From positions 62,001-126,000 of the forward strand of contig JAZSFC010000020.1 of NCBI GenBank assembly GCA_045531955.1: DNA of 64,000 nt. The letters run 5' to 3'. The notes beneath the pieces were generated by a model. That model saw nothing but the letters and a program-made list of their open reading frames with translations, was not told the origin of the DNA and ran no database searches. Positions 35,354 through 43,628 of the stretch are shown here, piece by piece; within the stretch, counting starts at the first letter, position 1, and every line of letters starts with the position of its first letter. Source of the DNA: SIG299 sp045531955 (lineage in GTDB: Bacteria; Bacillota; Clostridia; Lachnospirales; Lachnospiraceae). The position numbers and the translations under genes are program-made.

Positions 35354-36422
35354 AACCATTCTCCTTCTCACATATATCACATAAATCTGTTTTTATTTGA
35401 TAGCCAATCAAGTTCTGCTCTTTCGATATTGTATATAATGAAATTCTATTTTGGGGTCTTCTGTATATTGTCTTAATATCTACAACGCATAATTCTGCAC
35501 TTACTTTCCCACCAAAATATTCAATTATTGTCCTGGCACGACCAACTTCTCCACCTAAACATATTACATCAGAAACTATCACATAATTTTTATTATCCCA
35601 GATACTTTTCTCAAAATGTTTTCTATGTACGTTTTCCATAGGTCCTAAATGATCAAGATAAATCATATCAATATTAAACAACTGTGCAAGTTGTGTAGAT
35701 ATGAAACCTCCATTCATTGTATGAAAAAACAAACACATATCCACGTTTCTTGTATAATCCTGCGATAAAATATTCTGTTCTATTAATTTCATACCTAAAC
35801 AATAAACCCCGAACCTAAAAAATCTAGGATTACTTTCAGCTAGGTCTTTTACATTAATATATTTAGATAAATAGACAGGAACTGAGGTATGTTGCTCATC
35901 GTCATGTGTCAAGTCAACTGTACAATCTATGATACTTTTTGTTAATTTATTTTCGAAAATCTCCATAGATTTCTTCGTCAACTCAGAATATGTCAATACT
36001 CGCCTCGATGTTCCAAGCATAATCGATACCATATTAACATCTTCCTTCAACATGCTAATCTTTTCACCTAAATACATCTTATTAAAAATATCTCTATGCA
36101 AATTTAGTAGATAAACATTTCTTTTATGAGCACAAAACTGTCTTTTTATAAAACTTACAAACGTAATTATATTATTACTAGAAATATCATCAATCCTTGC
36201 AAAATTAATGCAAAGATTTTTGTCTTCGTAAGGATATCCGTAAATATTACTAAATATATTAGCATTTGCTTTTTTGCAATAAATTCCTTGTTGCTGACGA
36301 GAAGCACTTTTTTTATCTTCTTCATCTTCTTCCATAAAATTATTTATACCTGTACCCAAGGCACACTCCGCATGTATATTGATATAATAGGTACTTTCAT
36401 CGTTAAGTATTGAATATAGCAT
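35343..36422 (-). CDS. STAS-like plus phosphoribosyltransferase protein
   Basis: 359 residues after AGAGGAG, 3 bp past the upstream stop. Residues 68-118 (INFARIDDISSNNIITFVSF...YLLNLHRDIFNKM) resemble a STAS domain, the anti-anti-sigma fold. Residues 205-320 form a type I PRTase with the PRPP loop VIVSDVICLGGEVG (281-294). The upstream FFHTMNGGFISTQLAQ matches the first substrate-loop strand. The tail has a CxxC pair (C348, C351) and C357. PRTases transfer phosphoribosyl groups to bases or use PRPP as a signal. With a GHKL ATPase gene before it and a phosphoesterase after it, a signalling or conflict role is more likely than salvage. Function unknown. Confidence 0.68.
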   Translation of the reverse strand: MLYSILNDESTYYINIHAECALGTGINNFMEEDEEDKKSASRQQQGIYCKKANANIFSNIYGYPYEDKNLCINFARIDDISSNNIITFVSFIKRQFCAHKRNVYLLNLHRDIFNKMYLGEKISMLKEDVNMVSIMLGTSRRVLTYSELTKKSMEIFENKLTKSIIDCTVDLTHDDEQHTSVPVYLSKYINVKDLAESNPRFFRFGVYCLGMKLIEQNILSQDYTRNVDMCLFFHTMNGGFISTQLAQLFNIDMIYLDHLGPMENVHRKHFEKSIWDNKNYVIVSDVICLGGEVGRARTIIEYFGGKVSAELCVVDIKTIYRRPQNRISLYTISKEQNLIGYQIKTDLCDICEKENGCDK

Positions 36423-36425
36423 CTC

Positions 36426-37457
36426 TTACTCTCCTCTATTTATTGTGATTTCAATCCTGACCCCTTGAAATCCAACATTAAAAAGCTTTATCGGTGAATA
36501 TGAATCCTCACTGTATCTCTCTAATAAGCATTTTACACAAGCAGATATATCTTTTTTATTTTCATTTTTTGTACAATACTTACATCTGTTACAAGAGAAA
36601 ATTACCTGTGTGTTCCTATACTGTATCTTTAGTATACCATTATTATTTACTACATTGTTTTTTAAGCTCCATAAGTCTTCTCGTTCTTCCTTAAGATGTT
36701 TTTGATATGAATAATTTAATGCGTTCATAATCACCAAATAATTACGAAATTTCAGATCTATATTATCAGAGCCAACAAGTGTAAACAACTCACGTCCAGC
36801 TTTTTCAAACGACTTCTCAAATCCAATTCCAGAATCCGCCACACTTATATTTGTTCCGAATCTATCTGATGCCACATATGTAAACGAATAGGATTGACTA
36901 TATATTATCGCATTGGTTTCAATTTCTGCAATTGAACTTATTGTTGTATCAATGACACTTTTGGGTAATTGATTTGTATCGCTTAATATATTTTCATATA
37001 TTACTTTCGTTCTATCAAATAGACAATCAAATATAAAATTCCTTCGTTGAACTAAATCTTCAATCTTGTCCGCATCCGCATATTTTGTATTCGTAAATGA
37101 TATTTTATGCAAATCTCTTAATTCTTTATATCTCCAGCTCTCTAATACTGTTTCATCAAAATTAAAAATATGCAATTGCTTACATATGCTTACAAATCTA
37201 CTACAAATCATAAAGTTAAGCAAATCGGAATCCTCTTTAACTAATATATCTATGGGATGCTTATACAATTTTCTAAGATAATCACCAAAAGATAATAAAA
37301 CAGGAATTGCTGCTGGTGATATATATTTAGTTCCTCTCAAATCTAGTACCGGTTGAACATCTACTTGTGATTTGTAAATCTCTAAAAATTTACCTAATAT
37401 GTCATTATAAAAATTATATGTTGAAAGTTTCTCATCAAAAACAATTAAATTATCCAT
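36426..37457 (-). CDS. STAS-like plus GHKL ATPase protein with cysteine cluster
   Basis: 343 residues from ATG 37457 after TTAGGAGG. Residues 30-100 (PVLDLRGTKYISPAAIPVLL...) look STAS-like. Residues 165-288 form a GHKL ATPase with the N-box EIETNAIIYS (E178, N182) and the G1 box VADSGIGF (D208-G212). This domain type occurs in RsbW-like kinases, histidine kinases and MutL. Residues 289-310 hold C-x2-C-x2-C-x11-C-x2-C, a probable zinc or iron-sulfur site. No phospho-acceptor histidine box or membrane segment is visible. First gene of the three-gene operon; no known family name. Confidence 0.68.
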   Translation of the reverse strand: MDNLIVFDEKLSTYNFYNDILGKFLEIYKSQVDVQPVLDLRGTKYISPAAIPVLLSFGDYLRKLYKHPIDILVKEDSDLLNFMICSRFVSICKQLHIFNFDETVLESWRYKELRDLHKISFTNTKYADADKIEDLVQRRNFIFDCLFDRTKVIYENILSDTNQLPKSVIDTTISSIAEIETNAIIYSQSYSFTYVASDRFGTNISVADSGIGFEKSFEKAGRELFTLVGSDNIDLKFRNYLVIMNALNYSYQKHLKEEREDLWSLKNNVVNNNGILKIQYRNTQVIFSCNRCKYCTKNENKKDISACVKCLLERYSEDSYSPIKLFNVGFQGVRIEITINRGE

Positions 37458-37790
37458 AAATCCTCCTAACATGAAAATTTTCCACTATGCCACATTTATT
37501 ATTTATATCACTAGTCATTTAAATCATGGCCCCTGTTTGTTATAAACTAATTAAGTTTTATAAGATTTATTCTATCATGTTTCTCTCCCTTTTTTTGTAA
37601 CGTTTCAAGAAATTTTCTATTTTAAGTTCAAATTTATCTGCATATCCTCAATCATTCTAATCATTATAATTGCAAATCTCATTCTTTGCTCAAATTCATT
37701 TTGTGCACGTTAGAAACAATGCTATATTATAATGTGTTACATTCCTAAACTGCATAACCAAACACCTTCTAGCCTTGTCAAAGATATATA
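37458..37790 (-). other. AT-rich upstream region of the STAS/PRTase operon
   Basis: 333 bp with no gene I can support. A minus-strand TTGACA lies at 37776-37781, but the -10 region 17-18 bp on (GTTATG/TTATGC) is weak. Several AT-rich -10-like sequences closer to the operon lack good -35 boxes. The promoter therefore remains unassigned. Confidence 0.35.
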
Positions 37791-38228
37791 TTATTTATCT
37801 TCCACCACTCGCATTCCATCCTCCAGATTCTCGCCAAACACCACAACTACTTTATCCTCTGCCAACAGACCATTCTTAATCTTAACATAGCCATCCACTT
37901 CTCCGGCAATCTCCACGCTCTTAAGCCGCACCACTTCATAGCTGCCGTAAGGCACCTCCATTGTTTCCAGCACATACACCATGTTGTTCTGCACCGCCTC
38001 TTTCGGAATCAGAAAATAAGTTCCTGTGGTGATAATTTCACGTTTTTTCCCATTCACTTCCCAGGTTTGCATAACCTCTTCCTGGTATGACTGCGGACTT
38101 ACCACCGACACATTTTCCCGGAACATTCTGTCTATCTTTTGATGAAACAGCGTGCCAAACAGCATCAGTCCGAAGAACAACGCCGTCAGCGCACATAATA
38201 CGTTTTTTCGCATAACCTTCTTCTTCAT
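37791..38228 (-). CDS. Membrane-anchored protein of unknown function after ABC permeases
   Basis: 145 residues. A basic start and a hydrophobic segment (about 10-30) form a signal anchor, leaving about 115 residues outside. The outer part has two short beta-rich stretches, including VDGYVKIKNGLLAEDKVVV and LEDGMRVVED. These are reminiscent of the membrane-proximal strand of HlyD/RND adaptors (GL.xGDxVV), although the protein is far too short to be one. It follows the second ABC permease by 17 bp and is likely part of that operon. I do not recognise a family. Confidence 0.55.
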   Translation of the reverse strand: MKKKVMRKNVLCALTALFFGLMLFGTLFHQKIDRMFRENVSVVSPQSYQEEVMQTWEVNGKKREIITTGTYFLIPKEAVQNNMVYVLETMEVPYGSYEVVRLKSVEIAGEVDGYVKIKNGLLAEDKVVVVFGENLEDGMRVVEDK

Positions 38229-38245
38229 TCAGCTATTGCCTTTCT

Positions 38246-38995
38246 CTACGCCTTCAAATGCCCCAGCCCCTCCGTCAATTCCTCCTCATAGAAACCGTAC
38301 AGAAGAAGCATCGGTATCATGCAAAGAATACCCACTGCAAAAATCAAATGGCTGTCTGCCGAGGTAAGACTTTCCGCCAGTACGGACAAAGGCTTTAATG
38401 TTTCTTTCTTCACAAAATACAACGGCTGCTCTACTATATTAAAGCCCTCCGCAAACATGAACACGAACACTGCCGCAATGCAGGCCCGTGTCTGGGGCAG
38501 AATTACGAAGCCCAGGATGCGAAACACGGAACCTGTTTCCATGCGCGCCGCTTCAAAGCCCTCGTAAGGTACAGAGTCCATATACTGATACATGAGGTAA
38601 ATAGCGAAGGGCGAGGAAAGCATTGGAAGAATCAGTGCTCCCGGCTTGTCCAGTAAAAACAAGTCCCGAAGCCCGATATAATTTGGCAAAAGTGTGGTCT
38701 GCAAAGGCATCAGCATGAGTAACAAAAGCACAAACAAGATGCTTTTTACATGCTTTACTCTGCCAAACTTTAATCCCATTGCTGCCAGCACTGCCACCAC
38801 CACCGCACCCACACCGATGGCCACCGCAACAGCTAAGGAGAACCAGAACTTCGGGTAAAACCAGAACTCCTCTACTAACACGATAAAAAAATCTGCATAA
38901 GTTGCTTTTGTAATGGTAAGTACCACCGGCAGCAACAGGCAGACAGCTATTAAAAATTGAAAAAAAGCTATCAAAACTTTCCCTACTCTTCTCAT
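38246..38995 (-). CDS. Carbohydrate ABC transporter permease (MalG-like)
   Basis: 249 residues from ATG 38995, overlapping the previous stop by four bases (ATGA). It has six transmembrane helices and the EAA coupling loop EAARMETGSVFRILGFVILPQ, which docks on the ATPase. This is the second of two CUT1-type permeases. No ATPase gene is present here, so a shared ATPase such as MsmK encoded elsewhere probably energises it, as is common in Firmicutes. Confidence 0.85.
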   Translation of the reverse strand: MRRVGKVLIAFFQFLIAVCLLLPVVLTITKATYADFFIVLVEEFWFYPKFWFSLAVAVAIGVGAVVVAVLAAMGLKFGRVKHVKSILFVLLLLMLMPLQTTLLPNYIGLRDLFLLDKPGALILPMLSSPFAIYLMYQYMDSVPYEGFEAARMETGSVFRILGFVILPQTRACIAAVFVFMFAEGFNIVEQPLYFVKKETLKPLSVLAESLTSADSHLIFAVGILCMIPMLLLYGFYEEELTEGLGHLKA

Positions 38996-39774
38996 ACTTC
39001 TTTCCCCCGCCGTTTCATTCCGCACAAAGCAATAAAGCCTGCCAGCAACAGTGTAATCACCACCGAAGCCGCCGCCATGGACTGATAATTCAGCTTCAGA
39101 AACTGGTTGTTCATGTAATATTGCAAAGTATAACTGTAATCCGGCGGATAATTTGCCCCATAATACAGGTAACTTTCCCTGAAAGTTCGGAAGCAGTACA
39201 CCATGCCCAAAATCATAGTAAACTGTATGGGCTTTGAGCAGACAGGCAGGGTAATGCAGGCATGCATGGCCACCGGTCCCGCCCCGTCCATTCGGGCTGC
39301 CTCATAAATCTTCGGCTCCACGGAAGAAAAAGCCGCCACCAGAATCACCACACCCATGCCGATGTACTTCCACAAAAAGATACTGTAAATGGGCAGTGGA
39401 GATTCTACCTGTTCAAATATCAGCAGAAAGGCTGCTACCACGCTGACTGACGGCAGAAGCAACGGCAAAACGGAAAGTTTCCGCACCATTCGTCCCACCC
39501 TTCCACCATTCAGGCTGAACAGGGAAATCAGGATGGAAAATAGCAAAAACAGCGGTACACAAATGGCAATCAGTTTCAGGGTATTACTGCACGCCAGTTG
39601 AAAATACTGATTAGTCAGTACGGCTTTGTAGTTCTTCAGCCAGACAAATTCCTTCTGGTACTGTCCCTTCAAAAAAGAATAATAAATCACTTTCAAAAAG
39701 GGCAGAAAATAAAATAACAGCAGTCCTGCCGCCGCAGGCAGGATGCACAATTTCAATTTCGTAAAAAATTTCAA
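38992..39774 (-). CDS. Carbohydrate ABC transporter permease (MalF/UgpA-like)
   Basis: About 260 residues. Six helices and the EAA loop YEAARMDGAGPVAMHACITLP are present. The TTG at 39774 is a workable start but has only a weak GGAAAG upstream; the region just before it (GGGGGCGG then ATT) could also serve, so the N-terminus is uncertain by a few residues. It partners with the MalG-like permease in the membrane and with the solute-binding lipoprotein upstream. Confidence 0.82.
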   Translation of the reverse strand: MKFFTKLKLCILPAAAGLLLFYFLPFLKVIYYSFLKGQYQKEFVWLKNYKAVLTNQYFQLACSNTLKLIAICVPLFLLFSILISLFSLNGGRVGRMVRKLSVLPLLLPSVSVVAAFLLIFEQVESPLPIYSIFLWKYIGMGVVILVAAFSSVEPKIYEAARMDGAGPVAMHACITLPVCSKPIQFTMILGMVYCFRTFRESYLYYGANYPPDYSYTLQYYMNNQFLKLNYQSMAAASVVITLLLAGFIALCGMKRRGKEV

Positions 39775-39811
39775 TCCAGAAAAAGCTTTCCGTTTAATGA
39801 CCGCCGCCCCC

Positions 39812-41848
39812 TTATTCTCCGTAATACATATTAACCACGCGGTTCAGTTCTTTAATGACCTCTTCTTTGTCCAGGTCCTGTCCCACAACATAGCGATAAT
39901 AGCTTGTAAACAGTCCGTCTGGCATGCCGAATACCATCTCGCCATTACGATATAATCCACACACATCCTGCACTACCGTATCCGTAGAGTAGCACTCCAG
40001 ATCCGACGATAGATAGGTTTCCGGGTTGGCAATGCAGGTCTCGGACATGTCCGCTACAAATTCCAACACTTCCTCTTTGTTTTCGGTATTCGGATTCAAA
40101 ATCAATAAAGTAGCATTCACCTGCACCGGTTGCTCTTCCTCGGACATTCCCAGTGCGGTACATACCCGGACGCCCTCAGCACCCACATACTTTTCATAGT
40201 CCCAGCTGTAACCATCTACCTCATCTAGATAAACCCGGGCTGCTTGCCGCTGATATTCCAGATTCACCTGCTCTGCATAGGTCAGTGGACTGTTCTCATC
40301 ATATATCATATTCCACGTATTAAACTGAATGCTGGAATTCCGATAACCGGTACTACTGTTGCTTTTATACTCTTCTCTGATAAATTCCATCATCGCACGA
40401 AATTCCGGTGTGTCAAAATTAACAGTATCCCCCTGCTTTGCTCTCCACAAATACTCTTGCAGCAAATGGTTCTGCATTGGCTGCAGATTATACCAGCCGG
40501 TTTCACCCGCACTGTGTAATGTCTTTGCTGCCGCACACAAATCCGCCATCGTTTGAATATCCCCGATAGACATCTCATACTTCGCCAGATTTTGCTCATT
40601 ATACACCAAGCCTCTGGCATATAATTCCAACGGCAGCATCCAGATATCGTCGTTATAGGAGGCTCCTTCCCGCACGCATGGCCAGCAATCCGTCCAGTAG
40701 GCTGCAATGGTTTCCTCCGGAATCGGTAGATAGGCCATGGCGTCCCGAAGGGCCGTGGTCTCCGCCAAATCAGTGGTCATGACAACAAAATCGTAATCCC
40801 GGTCCTCTGCCAGCACCTTCAGGGCCAGCTCCTCCCAGGAAATCACCTCTAATTCGATGTTGTAACCCGCCCAGTCCGTAACAGAAAACTCACTGGTAAT
40901 ATAACCTTTTAGGGGCTCGTTTTGGTTAACAAAGGCAGACGGGTCAAAATGATATATTTTTTCCTGTTCTCTGTCCTGTATGTACAGCCTGCCTCCTGCC
41001 GCCTGTAAATATGACGGAGTATTGTAAACCTCCTGTGCGGCAAATCGAGAGGCAGCCTTTGGGTTCCTCGGGTCAAAGCACACATATTGAATGCTGTATA
41101 AACGCCCATAAAGAAGTCCTGTTTCCCTGGAACAGGTCATATCCGACAATTCATAGGTAAAATTACTGCGATACTTTTCCGACAATACTCCGGTATCCGC
41201 ACGGTACTCCTGGAAACAATATTCCCCTGTCTGGTCCTGCAAATTAATCCAATATGCATCCTCCCCGGCGAACGCAATCTGTACCGGATTATCCACCGGC
41301 ACACGCTCCATCATGCCGCTATCCGTATGATACACATACAGCAGTTTCCCCACATCACCAAAAGCGAGCAGCAGCACTGAATTTTCTCCTGCCTCCATTT
41401 TAGCAATACCGTTTGTCTCCTGAATACCCAGTAACTGACTTTCCCCAGTATTGATATCCACCGACATTAAAGTGCCTTTTAAGCCCCGATAGCAGTACAA
41501 CGTGTCCCTGTAGATACAGAGTCCGCTTAAATCGGCAGCATCCGCAGGCTGTTCTCCGTAAAAGCCCTGCATATTTAGTTTGCCGTTATCCGCTGCCACA
41601 GAAAACTGCGTCACCGATGTACCATCCATGGTACACTGATAAATGGTGGACTCGCCACTAACGGTATAATAGTAATACTCTCCGGATTCGCCAATACAGT
41701 TTCCCAAAAGCCCCGGAATGGAAATTTCAGAAATGGTTTTATCTTTCTTTTCTTTTTCTTCCTCCAGCGGCTTTGAACAACCTGCAAGCAGCAAGCAAAG
41801 CAATGACACCGTTGCCATAAATCTGTATTTTTTGTAATGCAGCTTCAT
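39812..41848 (-). CDS. Solute-binding lipoprotein with N-terminal DUF5050-like region
   Basis: 678 residues, longer than the 400-550 usual for sugar-binding proteins. A lipoprotein signal ends in LLLAGC. Residues about 45-320 show repeats such as CIYRDTLYCYRG, TGLLYGRLYSIQY and GGRLYIQDRE, like the DUF5050/beta-propeller class. Residues about 330-678 look like an extracellular solute-binding fold (LKVLAEDRDYDFVVMTTD, LPLELYARGLVYNEQNL, ATLLILNPNTENKEEVLEFV). I infer a fusion of a propeller-like sensor or adhesin domain with a CUT1 binding protein. It delivers its ligand to the two permeases downstream. Confidence 0.75.
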   Translation of the reverse strand: MKLHYKKYRFMATVSLLCLLLAGCSKPLEEEKEKKDKTISEISIPGLLGNCIGESGEYYYYTVSGESTIYQCTMDGTSVTQFSVAADNGKLNMQGFYGEQPADAADLSGLCIYRDTLYCYRGLKGTLMSVDINTGESQLLGIQETNGIAKMEAGENSVLLLAFGDVGKLLYVYHTDSGMMERVPVDNPVQIAFAGEDAYWINLQDQTGEYCFQEYRADTGVLSEKYRSNFTYELSDMTCSRETGLLYGRLYSIQYVCFDPRNPKAASRFAAQEVYNTPSYLQAAGGRLYIQDREQEKIYHFDPSAFVNQNEPLKGYITSEFSVTDWAGYNIELEVISWEELALKVLAEDRDYDFVVMTTDLAETTALRDAMAYLPIPEETIAAYWTDCWPCVREGASYNDDIWMLPLELYARGLVYNEQNLAKYEMSIGDIQTMADLCAAAKTLHSAGETGWYNLQPMQNHLLQEYLWRAKQGDTVNFDTPEFRAMMEFIREEYKSNSSTGYRNSSIQFNTWNMIYDENSPLTYAEQVNLEYQRQAARVYLDEVDGYSWDYEKYVGAEGVRVCTALGMSEEEQPVQVNATLLILNPNTENKEEVLEFVADMSETCIANPETYLSSDLECYSTDTVVQDVCGLYRNGEMVFGMPDGLFTSYYRYVVGQDLDKEEVIKELNRVVNMYYGE

Positions 41849-41912
41849 ATCTCACCTATTCCTTATATAACAAATATGCTGTTAGAAATTATTCTTAACA
41901 ACTGCTTATTTC

Positions 41913-43073
41913 TTAATATATCTGTCCGGTTTCGCCGGTCTCTAAATCATAATATAAAAGATGATATCCGTATTTACCATCTATATTTATCTGCGGAAGA
42001 CAATATAATGCCTTTGGAGTCAAAAACATATAATACAAATTATCTGTATCTATCTGCCACAATAATTCTAATTCTTCTCCATCCCACTTAAAAATAAAAG
42101 TATTCATCTTATCCGGGATTGCCTCTCCTTCTTTAGCATCCCCATGCATTATTTTTTTGTAATAAACAGACTGTCCATCACTGACCACAGTCTGACCAGT
42201 TTGCGCGTTTAAGTCTGTAACCTCCTTCGTTTCCAAATTCCAAACCACACGACTGTCAGTTGATGCATCAACTACACTGATGTAACTTCCTGCCACCAAA
42301 GGGAAAACGCCTCTTTGATTAATAAGTCTTAATTTTTCGCCATCAAAATTTACCAAATACCCCTTCCAAAGCAACTCTGCATTTCCAACAAGAGAATAAC
42401 TCAGATACGCATTGCAAAGGAAAGAATCTTTACTGATACCGGAGGACATCTGTGTAAATCCGATTTCCTCCCGCTTCAGAACCACCTCTGTTACATTGTC
42501 CTCCAAATCAAGTAACATCAAACCGTCCGGAGTATTGATAAACAGCCCTTCATCAACTATAGTAAACTCACCACACTTTGACTCATATAGATGTTCTCTT
42601 TCGCCCGTTGCAATATTAATTCTGTCTATGCCACATACCGCACTATTATAATACAGCCACTCCCCTTCAATTTGTAACATGGTTCCTTTATCTTCCGACA
42701 ATAGCTGTTTATTTTCTCCCTTACAATCACTAACATAGATGCCTCCAGCACGCTCATCCGTAAAATAAATATTTCCCTTTTCATCATAAGTCAAATATCC
42801 ATAATTTAACAAATTAGAATTCCTGATGGAAGCTTTCTCGTCTACATATTGATTAAACTCTGTCCAATTTACAGTTTCTAATGCGGCCAAGTATTCTTCA
42901 GCAATTACTTCCAACGCAGGAGTAGGAATCGAAGTAATCGTTGGTCCTAATGCGGAAATTTCGTCTGAATTATTTTCCTTGATTACTTTACTTTCTGATA
43001 TATCATTTTTATTACAAGCAGATAGCAATAAACTCATTAACAAAACAAGAAGAAACTTACTAATTTTTTTCAT
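41913..43073 (-). CDS. DUF5050-like lipoprotein
   Basis: 386 residues from ATG 43073, after AAGGAGGG. The signal peptide ends in LLLSAC. The mature protein shows about six beta-rich repeats (YLTYDEKGNIYFTDERAGGIY, GEWLYYNSAVCGIDRINIATG and similar), a six-bladed propeller-like pattern. It resembles the N-terminal part of the neighbouring binding protein, so the two may share ligand recognition. Location: outer face of the membrane. Function unknown. Confidence 0.7.
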   Translation of the reverse strand: MKKISKFLLVLLMSLLLSACNKNDISESKVIKENNSDEISALGPTITSIPTPALEVIAEEYLAALETVNWTEFNQYVDEKASIRNSNLLNYGYLTYDEKGNIYFTDERAGGIYVSDCKGENKQLLSEDKGTMLQIEGEWLYYNSAVCGIDRINIATGEREHLYESKCGEFTIVDEGLFINTPDGLMLLDLEDNVTEVVLKREEIGFTQMSSGISKDSFLCNAYLSYSLVGNAELLWKGYLVNFDGEKLRLINQRGVFPLVAGSYISVVDASTDSRVVWNLETKEVTDLNAQTGQTVVSDGQSVYYKKIMHGDAKEGEAIPDKMNTFIFKWDGEELELLWQIDTDNLYYMFLTPKALYCLPQINIDGKYGYHLLYYDLETGETGQIY

Positions 43074-43092
43074 TTTTCCCTCCTTCAAAAAA

Positions 43093-43125
43093 AATCACAG
43101 GCAAACATTTCATCAGCCTGTGATT
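43093..43125. terminator. Terminator after the Cys-rich peptide gene
   Basis: AATCACAGGC pairs with GCCTGTGATT around a 13-nt loop, with A-rich and T-rich flanks on either side. It probably ends the leftward peptide transcript. Confidence 0.8.
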
Positions 43126-43144
43126 TTTTATTTTTCATCTATTT

Positions 43145-43492
43145 TTAGTACTGACACAAACCGGTTTTTGTAGGACAAATACTGGCAGTATGAATTTCTA
43201 TACATGCTCTTGCTGAATTAGTTGATAAGACAGCACCACAAGAAGAATTTGCACATTTAATTGTATGTAAATGGATTTCCCTAGTTTTGCTACATACTAT
43301 TGTATCGCCACTTTCCATGTCTAACCATGTATGTGTTCCTGCACTTGCATTAGATACCCACGCACCACACATTATTATTTTATCTTCCGCTAAACATCCA
43401 GCCACGTGTCCTGCTGCATATACAGTACTGGTACTGTGCCACAACAAAGTCATTGCCATAGCAAGACAAGCAAACAGCTTCAGTTTCTTCAT
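43145..43492 (-). CDS. Small secreted cysteine-rich protein
   Basis: 115 residues after AAAGGAGG. A signal peptide (1-27, ending STVYA-AG) is followed by about 88 residues with eight cysteines and several histidines. The segment GTHTWLDMESGDTIVC then KCANSSCGAV parallels the C-terminal tail of the BlaR1-like protein encoded upstream. No known peptide family is recognised. Candidates are a signal sensed by the protease, a bacteriocin-like or protective peptide, or a metal-binding protein. It has its own promoter with a large palindrome. Confidence 0.7.
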   Translation of the reverse strand: MKKLKLFACLAMAMTLLWHSTSTVYAAGHVAGCLAEDKIIMCGAWVSNASAGTHTWLDMESGDTIVCSKTREIHLHTIKCANSSCGAVLSTNSARACIEIHTASICPTKTGLCQY

Positions 43493-43511
43493 AACTAATT
43501 TCCTCCTTTTT

Positions 43512-43569
43512 GTAAAATATGATTACAGTGTTGTAATCATATTTTACAACAGGCCAACTTCCATGTCAA
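43512..43569 (-). promoter_or_regulatory. Promoter with perfect palindrome for the Cys-rich peptide gene
   Basis: On the minus strand TTGACA (43564-43569), 17-bp spacer, TAAAAT (43541-43546). A perfect inverted repeat overlaps the -10 box: GTAAAATATGATTACA (43512-43527) and TGTAATCATATTTTAC (43532-43547) around GTGT. BlaI/MecI-family repressors recognise TACA...TGTA dyads, and this one has TTACA-N4-TGTAA at its centre. It lies between the peptide and BlaR1-like genes, so BlaI control is likely. Confidence 0.7.
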
Positions 43570-43628
43570 GATTTATCCCACATTTTTACTGTTTAAAAAC
43601 TGTTAAGAATTATCTGAATCTTATCAGC

